DNA from: Baffinella frigidus | Lineage: Eukaryota > Cryptophyceae > Cryptomonadales > Baffinellaceae | DNA length: 18,699 nt | Assembly: GCA_026770585.1 (NCBI GenBank) | Contig: MU646350.1 | Coordinates: 569,881 to 588,579 of the forward strand | Direction: 5' to 3' | In this document: positions 1 through 8,070 of the stretch, piece by piece | Position numbering within the stretch: the first letter of the stretch is position 1 | How the letters are laid out: every line of letters begins with the position of its first letter | Made by a program: the position numbers and the translations under genes | Notes under the pieces: model-generated | Databases searched by the model: none | What the model was told of the DNA's origin: nothing | The model's input: the letters and a program-made list of their open reading frames with translations, nothing else

Positions 1-161
1 GGGGGGGGGGGGGGGTGAAGGGATTTCGGGAATAACCCCGAAGGGAATTGCCCGTAGGACGCTACGGTAGTTGATCCGTAGGCAATCAGGGTTGTTGACG
101 AGACGGGCACGTGATCGATGACACAGATAAGATGGCGGGCTTCGATGACACAGATAGGGTT

Positions 162-331
162 CGTTACGCAAGCTTCCAGCCCTGGATGGCTTTTCTGGGC
201 CCTGAAGCGGATCAAATCCCCTTTCGGGGCCTGAAATTTTTCAAAGTCTGAAAAGGGGGTGAGCGTAGAGGAGATTTGATCCGCTTCAGGTCCCAAAAGA
301 GCCCATCAGGGCTGGAAGCTTGCCAAACTAG
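162..331. mobile_element. MITE-like element family A, copy 1
   Basis: The core 168-323 is a long imperfect palindrome starting GCAAGCTTCCAGCCCT and ending with its complement. The arms also share GAAGCGGATCAAATC. A second copy in opposite orientation lies at 1304-1478. There is no coding capacity, so it would be a non-autonomous DNA element. It sits in NEK intron 5. Confidence 0.85.
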
Positions 332-345
332 GGTGGCAAACCATA

Positions 346-495
346 TTATCTCAGAAAAGGGATTTTAAAATTCGTTTTCTTAAGTCAACCCCCCTTCAAA
401 TTTGTCAACTTATGCGCAGAGAAAAGAATAAGTTGACGAATTTGTACAGGAATTGACTTAAGAAAACGAATTTAAAACTCCCTTTTCTGAGATAA
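346..495. mobile_element. MITE-like element family C with TA-type ends, next to a splice donor
   Basis: About 150 bases with inverted ends TTATCTCAGAAAAGGG and arms containing GAATTCGT-like and CTTAAGTCAA sequence. The ends fit a TA target duplication (TA before TCTCAG and TA after CTGAGA), as in Tc1/mariner Stowaway-like MITEs. Its right end lies 15 bases from the NEK exon 5 donor. It is flanked by near-identical 13-base direct repeats, AGGGTGGCAAACC (329-341) and AGGGTGGCATACC (499-511). Confidence 0.8.
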
Positions 496-510
496 GATAG
501 GGTGGCATAC

Positions 511-2804
511 CGAGGTGAGGACGCGCGCGATGCCGAAGTCGCCCAGCTTGATGATCGATCCGCCGTTTGATAGGAAGATGTTCTGCGCCTGTGTTGAGCG
601 TTTTGGGGGTTGCGGTTTTGGGGTTTGGGGGTTTGGGTTTTGAGTTTGGGGTTTAGGGTTTGGGGTCTGAGGTGTGGTGTTAGGGGTGTGGGGTGTGGGG
701 TGTGGGGTTTGGGGTTTGGGGTGTGGGGTGTGGGGTTTGGGGTTTGGGGTTTGAATTTGGGTTGTGTTTTTTTTTTTGAGTGTTGGGGGCTTTCGTGTTT
801 CGTGTTTCGTGTTTCGTGTTTCGGATGTGCAGTTTCTGGTTTCGTGTTCCGGGTTTCGTGGTTCGGGTCCAGCTAGGGAACACACCAGGGAACATAGAGA
901 ACATAGGCAACATGAGGAACATACCTTGAGGTCGCGGTGGAGGATCTTGCGGTCGTGGACATGCTTGAGCGCCAGAGAGAGCTGGCAGAACCAGTCCAGC
1001 ACCTGCTCCTCAGAGAAGAGCTTGCCCCGCTGGGCCTTGATGCGCCCCGTGAGGTCCCCGCCGTCGGCGAAGGCCATCACGATGCATAGCTGCCCGTCCT
1101 GCTCGAATCCGGGAACATGTTTCATTTAAAAGAAAATGGGAAATCAAACCGGGTTCGGCCCTAATTAAATTTACATGGGCCCTGATTAATCTTCTTCCAC
1201 CTCCTATGAACACATAGGGATCCCTTTTCTTTTAGATTTGACATGTCCCCGGATTAGCTCGAGGAGGGGAGGTGAGGGCACGTCGGGGTTTCGCCGCCAC
1301 CAACGACCTAGTTGCGCAAGCTTCCAGCCCTGATGGGCTTTTTGGGACCTGAAGCGGATCAAATCCCCTTTACGCTCACCCCTTTTTCAGACTTTGAAAA
1401 TTGTCTGGTCCTGAAAGGGGATTTGATCCGCTTCAGGGCCCAGAAAAGCCATCCAGGGCTGGAAGCTTGCGTAACGAGACCCACCCTGGTGCGTGAGGAT
1501 GGTGCCTGACGCACTTTCAGTGCCCACCAGGGTGCCACCACGCCAGATTGGATGTGGGAGTATAATTGTTTTGAACCCTTTCTGATAAGGGATGTAAACT
1601 TTTGAAACCCACTGCCATGAGGGGAATTGACTTTTGGCGACCCCTTCCAAGAATGTGGCGTGGCGCCACGTGCTGCTGCTGCTGAGTCTTATCCGGGGAA
1701 GCCTGTTTTTCTTTCATTTGATAGCAACGAAAGTTACTACGCAATTCGTTTTTATTAGTAATATTAAAGCATTTGTGTAGGAAGTTTCGTTGCCATCAAA
1801 TGAAAGAAAAATAGGTTTCCCCGGATCAAGTCTGCTGCGGATTCTGCGTCACGGTCCACACCTTCCCACCCTTCTCAATACACCCATGCCTTCATCACAC
1901 TACTGAAACGAAACTGAAATTGAGTGTGCCTACCCAGCAACGCCGAGCGCGGTGTGCAGTAATCCAGAGCATCGGTAGAAGGGCGTCACGCGGGGGGGGG
2001 GGGCATGGAGGGGACAACCGGCAACCCGTAGCAGCGCATAACCGGGTCGGGTACTGTCATAATTTTCAGGTAAACCAATGAGATCTCGTCGGTATCTCCC
2101 GTCAGCAATTCGAGGTCCTTGGGGTTTCCTACCGTAGGGTCATAGGAAAGATTTTTTTTAATCAAATACCCGAAATCCTTGGGAGGATCCGGTAAGAGCT
2201 GCTGCGGCTTGCTGGTGGGATGCAGACCTGTTCGAAGGACTCGCGGTGCTCGATGATGTTTGGGTGCCGCAGCGCCTCCAGGATTCCACACTGCTCATCA
2301 CACGAACAGCACGCGCGTCAGCTCCCTGGCGCGAAACGCTGTTGCGCCATGCTACTGTCAGGCGTGCGGCGCACGAGGGGGGGGGGGGAGTGGGGCGGGG
2401 TGAACCTCCTTGTGAGCCGACTCGCGTTCTTTCGAGGAGCACTTGGAGATGTCGACCAGCTTGACCACGAAATCCTTGTCTGTCTTTTTGCATCGGACCT
2501 GGCGCAGCGGCCTTGTCAGCCCCAGAGCGTGCGTAGGGGCGTGTGTGTGAGTGGCGTGGTTGTGTGGCGATGCCAGAGCGCCCTGTGAATACACTCTTGG
2601 CTCTGCGAGCACACGGCCCCAGCGAGGGCGGCTGGGGCTCAGTGGTCTCCCTAAGATATTTCTGCAAGTTTGGGCGGCAGTGTGTGAGTAGTGCCGCGGA
2701 TCAGGGGGGCAGGGCGTCGGCAGAAGTCAGTTGAGGGTCTGAACCATGTGCGCGGCGCCGAAGGCCCCCTTGTTGAGAAGCTTGCCCATGCTATATTGCT
2801 CCAT
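511..2804 (-). CDS. NIMA-related (NEK) Ser/Thr protein kinase, first five exons (C-terminal part beyond left edge)
   Basis: Five minus-strand exons join in frame: 2804-2745, 2498-2406, 2290-2228, 1098-925 and 588-511 (156 codons), all phase 0 with GT..CAG introns. The protein starts [10 protein letters not shown], the usual NEK opening. Kinase motifs appear in order: glycine-rich loop NKGAFG (residues 11-16), VVK with the ATP-binding Lys33, the NEK-type stretch [11 protein letters not shown] (36-46) with helix-C Glu51, RHPNI, the hinge around [12 protein letters not shown], catalytic HRDLK (126-130, Asp128), QNIFL, and DFG (147-149). All key catalytic residues are present; the first glycine of the loop is Asn11. 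NEK kinases phosphorylate proteins in cell-cycle, microtubule and ciliary control. The last visible exon ends at RVLTS, before the activation loop and APE motif, and I see no further exon in 1-510. The family call is firm; the subfamily is not resolvable. The 1098 acceptor has a weak pyrimidine tract. Confidence 0.93.
589..924. repeat. NEK intron 4: drifting heptamer array, G-rich on the plus strand
   Basis: This intron lies between HRDLK and QNIFL. About 600-765 is built of 7-base units such as TTTGGGG and TGTGGGG. About 788-870 continues in 7-base units of CGTGTTT type. A T run separates them. The plus strand, which is the template for NEK transcription, can form G-quadruplexes. Confidence 0.8.
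1304..1478. mobile_element. MITE-like element family A, copy 2 (reverse orientation to copy 1)
   Basis: The core 1316-1470 has the same GCAAGCTTCCAGCCCT inverted ends and the paired GAAGCGGATCAAATC / GATTTGATCCGCTTC arms as the copy at 162-331. The right part of this copy matches the left part of the other, so the two are inverted relative to each other within one transcription unit. Confidence 0.85.
1691..1826. mobile_element. MITE-like palindromic element family B
   Basis: 136 bases bounded by ATCCGGGGAA and TTCCCCGGAT. The arms pair through TTTTTCTTTCATTTGAT, AGCAACGAAA and their complements, with a short AT-rich centre. It lies in NEK intron 3. No transposase frame is present. Confidence 0.85.
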
Positions 2805-3320
2805 CCCCACGGCGCCCGTCATTCTCCCAGGCGGGGGAGCGACGTTCGAAGGGTGCGGAGGTGGGGCCGTGCGAACGGTTCCGACGCCGGCACGGTTGAA
2901 GAGGAGGAGGAGAGCAGCGCCGTCGTCCGTAGAGGGAGAAGGTTGACGTGTAACCTGAACGGACGACGTTTCAACGTGGTCAAACCTGAACGAATTTCCA
3001 AAGTTTGTGGGTGTCAACTTTCAACGTCAAGTCAACTTTCTGCTAAATTTAGAATTTGATTAAAAGTCAACAGTCAACTTTTGGTGTCAAGGGGTTTTCG
3101 AATCCCCGGAGACGCCGCGATCCAAACCCCTGAAACCAGTTCCGTCTCCGCCCACCCTGATTTTCGATGGGCAAGGGGGTCATGACCTTCCGGAGCCTCC
3201 CTGCGATGCGATGCCTGGTTTGGCCCCCGTCCTGTGAGACGGCGTGCAGCCTTGGTTGCCGCCTTTTCGGTATCGGTTGCCGCCTTTTCGGTACACGGAC
3301 CTGGCTGCATCGAGGGGCTG
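2805..3320 (+). promoter_or_regulatory. Divergent intergenic region with eight TTGAC/GTCAA cores
   Basis: This 516-base gap separates the NEK start codon (minus) from the HNH start (plus), so both promoters should lie here. The NEK-proximal half is GC-rich. From about 2940 to 3095 there are eight TTGAC/GTCAA cores (near 2943, 2979, 3013, 3026, 3031, 3066, 3072, 3086), several as AGTCAAC. TTGAC is the core of the plant W-box bound by WRKY factors, but AGTTGACTT-like strings also occur in elements elsewhere in the window, so the cluster may be repeat-derived. At 3255-3294 an 18-base direct repeat (GTTGCCGCCTTTTCGGTA) is present twice. No TATA box is evident. Confidence 0.45.
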
Positions 3321-6300
3321 ATGGTTACGCGACGCCTACAGGTGCTGAACGCCTCGATGGAGCCGCTCTCGGTTGTCACTGCGCAGCGCGGGCTGCTGCT
3401 TCTCCAGCGCGGCCGCATAGAGGTGCTGGAGAACGCCACGGTCATGGAGAGCACTCTGCGGGAGATCGCGTCGAAGCCGGCGGTGGAGGTTCCCGCTGTC
3501 GCTCGTCACCTTGGAAAGAACCACAAACGTCGGCTTCGGCATGTCGCGGCTGTTGCACCGCCGCCAGAGGAAGAGCGCGTGATGGTGGGGCCTTTCCCGC
3601 AACCGCTGCTGAGGGAGGCCTTGTCTCGGGCCATGGAGCACTCGTGTGTCGCCTCAAGCCCAGATCTCTCCCGCCACAATCAGCTTTTCCTCGTACAAAG
3701 CCTGCCCGGTTTGGTCACCGTTCCTGGCACCAAGTCCACTCGGATCCAGAACATTTCGCCTAAGTAAACTCCCCCTGAAAACCAGCGCCTCAAGTCAAAT
3801 GCCGGCCATGGTGGCAGGGTCCATCTAAACGAAATCAGGGGAAAGTTGACTTAGGAGAGCTGGTTGACTTAGCTGAAATCTTGTGGGTCGGAGTGAAGTC
3901 TGCCCGGCTTGGTAGTCGACAGTCGTGTGAGCCGCGGCTGTCTCCCAATGCACGTTTCCCGCACCTTTTTTTTCTGCCCTCGCCATTTCTGAGCCGCGGT
4001 GCGACGAGCCCTGGGGGGACCTGGTTGGGAAAGGACGCTGAATGCGACTCGGTGTGGCGCAGGAGGAGGGGGGCGAGACGCGCGCGGTGTTCTTCCGCTC
4101 GGAGCATCTCTCGATCCCGGTGCCCTCAGTCGTCGTCCTGCGACACTACCAAAAAAATAGCGAAGGTCCCCGCTCAATGCGAGACCCCCCTGCAATGCGA
4201 AAATCTTACGTTAACGGACCCCTTAAGTCCCTCGTTAACGTGGGCTTGCCAGCTCTAAGACGATTTTAAAAGCGATTTCAGGACTTTTAAAGCCCAGGAA
4301 TGTTTTCCATTATAAAATGTGTACCAAAGTTACTACTCCGTTCACGTAAGCTTTTTGCATGACCTGTAGCTACGGGGGAATTTTGAAAAGCGATTCTCCA
4401 CGTCCTAGCTCTGTCCCAGTAAATCTGCGCAAGGCATTATTAGTTTTAGAGCAGGGGATCCAGTACAAATTAAATACATTTAGACGTCTCAGGGTATTTG
4501 ATCACGTGCCCAACTTTACTCGGAACAGAGCCCGACGTCGTGCATGACGGGGGCGAGCGGGAGCAGACCTCAACCATACGAGACCCCCCCCCCTCGCTAG
4601 GACCTCCAGAGGACCTTGTGTATCGCTGTTTGACGCGATAGCTTCGTGTGTTTATCACACTGCACGACCGCTTGAAGATCAGCATCAGCATCAGCATCAG
4701 CAAAGAGAGAGAGTTGCTCAGTCCCCCACGCAATCTCCGGTGTCGCCGTGCCCACTTGAACAACCCTGATGATTCTCGTTTGTTGGCAGGGGCATATGCG
4801 GGCAACCGAGCAAAGCCGTCGGTCACAGGCCAGAATGTACCGCGCCCTGCCCGTGCCCTGCGACAACCAATGTGCATTCGTATCACAACCTCCACTCTAA
4901 ATTGTAAACCCCACACACCACGCGACAACCGTACCACAGCACCGATTCACACTCACCATGGATGAACAGAGCCCCCTGAATCTCTCGCTCTGCTGCAGTC
5001 GATCTTGGCTCGCCAATTTGGCGAGCTCGGGCTCCGTTGCGCTCCAACGTCGACGGATTTGTACCGCAGGCCTAGGATGTTAACTTGAGAATGGTCGGTG
5101 AACCCGAGTGAGACAGAGCTAGAACCTGGCGATGTCAACCGTGCCCCAAACTCCACGAGGCAACTGCAGCACAGCACCGACACTCGTCGCACCGCGGCTC
5201 AGAAATGGCGAGGGCAGAAAAAAAGGTGCGGGAAACGTGCTTTGGGAGACAGCCGCGGCTCACACGGGAAAGATACACCCACCACGGCATCCCCCCCCCC
5301 CCGTGAACTTGGCAATTCCAACCGTGGCCTCGCCTGCCCTGCCAACCTTCGAGAGACTCCCTTTGCAGTTCACTGCCAGCCAGGATGTTTCAGCCACGTC
5401 AGCAAAGCTAATCCTCGGCAGTAAGTTGCCTTTTCGTGTAGATGGACCTGCTCTGGGAGCAGGCGTTTGACTTAATGCGCTGGCTTTCAGGGGGAGTTGA
5501 CTTGGGCGAAATGTTCTGGATCAGAGTGTGAAGTTGAGCGACACCCTGCAGTGTTATCTCAGAAAACGAGTTCTAAAACTCGTTTTCAGAGATAAAGTGG
5601 CTCGCGCGATTTCTTGCGTCCGGGTCCCTCCTTCCTACCTCTGTTCCACTTCGATTTCGTCTCATTATCAATTCGCCCCCCCCCCCCCCCCAAATTTGTC
5701 AGGTAAATTACATGGGGGGGAGTCAAAAATCAGATTCGGGCCTCTAAAAAACCGGGGGGGAAGCGAGGTTTTAATAAGTTGACAAACACGACCGCTTCAC
5801 GCTAGGGGGGGGGGGATGCGACGAGACCAGAGGGCTCAAGCAGCCAGCTACCACCCCCGGAGGGTAGGTATGGCAACTAGAAAATCATCCAGCATGCCGC
5901 GATTGCATGGCTACTTCCAGTACATTTCATGCAGGTGTTGATGCGGGGCCACGGGTAATGCAAGTAAACCCTGAACCGTAAACCCTGACCCGAAACAAGT
6001 GATTATAGCAACTCTCTTAATCCTCTTAAGTGATATAGTTGAACTACGTATGTTCCTTAAGTGATTATAGCAACTCTCTTCATCCTCTCAAGTGATACAG
6101 TTGACCTATGTATGTTCCGCTTAATCCTTTTAACAAATTCATTTCCGAGAAAAATGAATTCATTTTAACAAATTCATTTCTGAGGGCAGGTCTTGCGGCG
6201 AGACAACGGGCAATGCCAGTACTGCTCAGCCCCAGCAATGTCTGTCGACCATGTGGTATCCGCCTATCCCCCCCCCCCCTCCACCGCCCTCCCCTTTGCC

Positions 6301-7636
6301 GCAGCACATCGAGGGTACTGGTCCAGGGCTCTCTCGTTGGGCACGTATGGGGGAAGCGTTGCAACCCCTAACCCCTACACCCTACACCCTACACCCTACA
6401 CCCTACACCCTACACCCTACACCCTGCACGCGGGGGGGGCCTACACCCTACACCCTGCACGCGGGCACCCTACACCCTGCACCCTACACTCTGCACCCTA
6501 CACCCTGCACCCTGCACGCGGGGGGGTCGTGCGGGTTCAAACCGTAACGCCTCCACCGGGTTCACGCCCCAACCCCTCCACCCTACACCAGGTGCCCATA
6601 TCGCGGGGGGGGAAGAACGTGTGGGACAACGTGGTCGCGTGCTGCCTGAGCTGCAACTTCCGCAAGAGCAACAAGCTCCTCGAGGTGCCCGCCCCTGTCA
6701 GGTTAGCTCGTAACCTTACGAGTCCTAGCCTCGTAACCTTACGAGTACTAGCCTCGTAACCTTACGATTCCTACGTAACCGTACAGTCTAGGTGCCCTTC
6801 TAGCGTGGATACCCGCAGCCCCCGCTGGGGGCAGACTGTCTCAGCTGCAACTTGCGCGAGGGGAACACGCTCCTCGAGGTCTACCTCTGACTCAGTCTCG
6901 TTAACTGCACTGCTAGGGCCAAGTTTCGTATCAGTCAACTCAAGGCGAAAATCGAAAATCGAAGTACACCGATGGTGTCTCTCGTTTGTGAAGTTGTCAG
7001 ATTTGTGGGGGGGGTGGCTTTTACGAAATATCCGGATTTGCAGTGGACTGGTCCTGTTCCCACCAAGCTTGGGCGGAGTCGACGTTTGGGCAAACCATAG
7101 AAACCACTCCTCGTTTTGAGGAGACCAGATTCGTGCAGGCAGAGGTAGGAGGCGCCCGCCCCCGGAAGGATGGGTGGGATAATGTAGCTAGGCTCGTAGC
7201 CTCCCGAGTCTTAGGGTCGTAACCTGACAGTCTAGGACAAGGTGGTGGCATGCTGCTTGAGCTCAAGCATCCTCGGCAGTAAGTTGCCGAGGATACACAG
7301 TAAGTTAACTTCCGCAAGGGCAGGAGGCACCTTGAGGTGCTCAACCCCAAACACGAGGCACGAAACCTGAAACCCGAAACCCGAATCCTGAAACCAGAAA
7401 CCCGAAACCTGAAACCCGAAACCCGACAGCTGGCTTTATGTTGTACAGATGTGATTTTTCACGACTTGGATTGTGGTGACGGCTCCCTGGCGCAGGAGCT
7501 GAAAGGATTCACGCTCAAGACAACTCCCCGCGCCCCATCCATGGCACAGTCGCGGGTGTGCCCCATCCCGTACGTGCCGATGCTGTCACATTTCACCGCA
7601 AAGAGGTCCTACCCAGGTCCTAGGGCCCTACTGTAG
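3321..7636 (+). CDS. HNH endonuclease-domain protein (plant/cyanobacterial type), five exons
   Basis: Proposed exons are 3321-3488, 4063-4209, 6190-6255, 6592-6684 and 7496-7636 (stop TAG), joined in phase 0 to about 204 codons. The N-terminus has VLNASMEPLSVV and RGRIEVLEN; exon 2 has IPVPSVVVLRHY and MRKSY, which leads into VLRRDNGQCQYC in exon 3; then SVDHV, VPISRGG, WDNVVACCLSCNFRKSN and a tail starting ELKGFTLKTTPRAP. This order matches the compact HNH proteins of cyanobacteria and plants. Two CxxC pairs (114/117, 145/148) should bind zinc; His126, Asn140 and Asn149 form the HNH core. Such proteins are predicted metal-dependent nucleases of unproven role. The 5' end is uncertain: a CAG at 3341 could instead be an acceptor from an upstream exon carrying a targeting peptide, and the frame is open from 3186 without another ATG. 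The exon 1 3' end (GAG before GTTCCC) is the least certain junction. Exons 3 and 4 are firm. Confidence 0.88.
3737..4009. repeat. Composite dispersed repeat D, left copy (HNH intron 1)
   Basis: 3738-3896 is itself a MITE-like inverted repeat, with ends resembling GATCCAGAACATTTC and arms rich in AAGTCAAC/GTTGACTT. 3923-4009 is a second module. Both modules recur in reverse order and orientation at 5434-5527 and 5182-5266. The two copies bracket HNH exon 2. Confidence 0.8.
4904..4985. repeat. Dispersed repeat shared in inverse with 9718-9802
   Basis: The blocks AAACCCCACACACCACGCG, CACCGATTCACACTCACCAT and ACAGAGCCCCCTGA appear here and as their reverse complements, in reverse order, at 9718-9802. 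The copies are about 80 bases with scattered mismatches. Confidence 0.8.
5182..5527. repeat. Composite dispersed repeat D, right copy (inverted)
   Basis: 5182-5266 is the reverse complement of 3923-4009 (shared GTGTGAGCCGCGGCTGTCTC and the TCTGCCCTCGCCATTTCTGA part). 5434-5527 is the reverse complement of 3737-3835 (shared GATCCAGAACATTTCGCC). The spacer between modules (5267-5433) differs from the left copy. Confidence 0.8.
5554..5595. repeat. 42-base near-perfect palindrome sharing the family C end
   Basis: Two 19-base arms beginning TTATCTCAGAAAACG and ending GAGATAA, with one mismatch and a 4-base loop. The outer bases equal the ends of the full element at 346-495, so it looks like a minimal or collapsed family C element, with TA at both ends. 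Confidence 0.8.
5740..5885. repeat. Dispersed repeat H (related to 14405-14530 and 15265-15300)
   Basis: The string GGGGGGAAGCGAGGTTTTAA is followed by ACACGACC and then a hairpin-like ACCACCC..GGAGGGTAGGT segment. The same order, with drift, occurs at 14408-14520. A shorter version with GGGAAAAGCGAGGTTT occurs near 15274. Confidence 0.6.
5997..6185 (+). repeat. 62-base tandem duplication and a second small duplication before HNH exon 3
   Basis: AAGTGATTATAGCAACTCTC begins at 5997 and again at 6059, with the following about 40 bases also repeated. Next, TTTTAACAAATTCATTTC occurs at about 6127 and again at about 6164, separated by a palindromic AAAATGAATTCATTTT. This AT-rich block ends a few bases before the exon 3 acceptor. 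Confidence 0.8.
6364..6535 (+). repeat. CCCTACA heptamer array in HNH intron 3
   Basis: Tandem 7-base units CCCTACA (with CCCTGCA variants) fill most of the intron between DHV and VPISRGG. They are interrupted three times by a GCACGCGGG-type segment. The unit is one base away from the telomere-type CCCTAAA found at 12203-12290. Confidence 0.9.
6703..6790 (+). repeat. Three tandem 27-base units, each with a short palindrome
   Basis: Units contain CTCGTAACCTTACGAG, itself an inverted repeat, followed by TCCTAGC or TACTAGC; the third copy is degenerate. The block begins just after HNH exon 4, and related sequence interrupts the exon-4 copy at 7188-7232. Confidence 0.8.
6792..6878 (+). pseudogene. 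Decayed tandem copy of HNH exon 4 (copy 2)
   Basis: This stretch repeats the layout of the functional fourth exon just upstream (6592-6684): AG then GTGCCC at its start, then codons for DCLSCN, a basic stretch and LLE, then a GT donor (GTCTAC). Read in the same frame it has 29 codons against 31, with an in-frame TAG at the fourth codon and loss of the WDNVVA stretch. The CLSCN core and the LLE end stay in frame. It lies inside the last HNH intron and cannot encode a full HNH core. The similarity is seen directly; decay from a tandem exon duplication is inferred. Confidence 0.75.
7146..7336 (+). pseudogene. Decayed, doubly interrupted copy of HNH exon 4 (copy 3)
   Basis: A third copy of HNH exon 4 is recognisable in pieces. 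Around 7161-7187 the sequence resembles the GGKNVWDNV codons. About 7233-7259 encodes DKVVACCLS, and 7301-7336 encodes NFRKGRRHLE followed by GTGCTC. Between the first and second pieces lies about 45 bases related to the CTCGTAACC repeat at 6703-6790. Between the second and third lies about 40 bases containing a perfect hairpin (ATCCTCGGCA / TGCCGAGGAT, 7268-7293). The WDNV/DKVV boundary is represented on both sides of the first interruption, as a small duplication would leave. It is non-coding in its present form. Confidence 0.65.
7345..7430 (+). repeat. CCCGAAA/CCTGAAA heptamer array in HNH intron 4
   Basis: About twelve 7-base units of CCCGAAA, CCTGAAA and CCAGAAA type in tandem, ending about 65 bases before the HNH exon 5 acceptor. 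Confidence 0.85.
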
Positions 7637-7668
7637 GACGTGTGCGGCTACTCGCCACTTGAGGGATA
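7608..7668. mobile_element. Partial copy of the 105-base element F, overlapping the HNH 3' end
   Basis: AGGTCCTACCCAGGTCCTAGG through CGCCACTTGAGGGA matches the right half of the element at 10068-10172. The HNH reading frame enters this sequence and ends at its TAG (7634-7636), so roughly the last ten codons appear element-derived. Confidence 0.7.
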
Positions 7669-7740
7669 CTCCCACCCCCCTTCTCACTCCGCTTGACTCG
7701 ACTGGGGGGGTGCCCGCCGCTCCCAGCCACCTCATCACCA

Positions 7741-7857
7741 CAGGGGTACCTCCCTCATACGAAAACACCCCCCCCTAGGACCCTACAGTAGCCCTATGCC
7801 TAGGGCCCTACGGTGGTCCTAGGGGGTGGGCGTTTTCTATTGAGCGAGGTACCCCTG
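7741..7857. mobile_element. MITE-like element G, copy 1
   Basis: 117 bases with inverted ends CAGGGGTACCTC and GAGGTACCCCTG and paired inner arms (GAAAACACCCCCCCCTAGGA with TCCTAGGGGGTGGGCGTTTTC). The centre is a CCTACAGTAG/CTACGGTGG hairpin. Confidence 0.85.
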
Positions 7858-7957
7858 TACTCGTGCCTCCACTCCCATCGACCTCCCTACGGCTCTTGCC
7901 GCCGCGCCCACCCCCCTCCTCACTTCTCTTGACTCCACTGAGGGTGAGCCCCATCCA

Positions 7958-8070
7958 CAGGTACCTCGCTCACAAGAAACGCCCACCCCCCAGGACCACC
8001 ATAGGGCCCAGGCATAGGGCTACTGTAGGGCCCTAGGGGGGGGGCGTTTCTTATGAGCGAGGTGCCCCTG
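7958..8070. mobile_element. MITE-like element G, copy 2
   Basis: Same structure as 7741-7857: ends CAGGTACCTCGCTCA and TGAGCGAGGTGCCCCTG, inner arms AAGAAACGCCCACC and GGGCGTTTCTT. The flanks of both copies share TACTCCCACCCCCCT and CTTGACTC(C/G)ACTG, so a larger unit of about 200 bases seems to have been duplicated in tandem. Confidence 0.85.

Larger units (their letters stand above)
1..510. other. NEK intron 5 (partial), filled by two MITE-like elements
   Basis: From the donor GTATGC at 510 leftward the sequence is intron to the window edge; no kinase exon is visible. It contains two palindromic elements (162-331 and 346-495), a tandem CGATGACACAGATA pair (about 116-129 and 142-156), and it starts with a run of 15 G at the edge. 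Confidence 0.6.
1099..2227. other. NEK intron 3 (1.1 kb), repeat-filled
   Basis: It lies between the SFEQ and DGQLC codons. It holds element A copy 2 (1304-1478) and element B (1691-1826). The rest, including a G run near 1992-2002, shows no recognisable feature or coding signal. Confidence 0.6.
4210..6189. other. HNH intron 2 (2.0 kb), repeat-rich
   Basis: It starts at GTTAACG, which is mirrored 16 bases later by CGTTAAC. It contains a CAGCAT run near 4680-4703, a block shared in inverse with 9718-9802, the right copy of repeat D, a 42-base palindrome, a repeat shared with 14400-14530, and tandem duplications just before exon 3. No additional exon is visible; exons 2 and 3 together already cover the family's continuous core. 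Confidence 0.6.

Noticed and set aside
1-15. Run of 15 G at the window start
   Set aside because: It may be an assembly edge or simple sequence; homopolymer runs of G or C are common throughout the window and nothing ties it to a function.
472-1125. Single continuous kinase frame of 217 codons through the heptamer array
   Set aside because: The array is an intron with clear GT (924) and AG (589) borders exactly between HRDLK and QNIFL; reading through would insert over 100 low-complexity residues into the catalytic loop.
99-4510. GGGCACGTGATC near 105 matched in inverse by GATCACGTGCCC near 4499
   Set aside because: It is a single 12-base match with no flanking similarity; chance in 18.7 kb is plausible.
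6592-6684. HNH as part of a homing endonuclease or group I/II intron
   Set aside because: The protein is split by spliceosomal-type introns and has the compact HNH layout with N- and C-terminal parts of the plant/cyanobacterial family; no ribozyme core is visible.
6193-6759. Continuous HNH frame reading through the CCCTACA repeats
   Set aside because: Splicing 6255 to 6592 restores the family sequence DHV-VPISRGG exactly, so the repeat is an intron.
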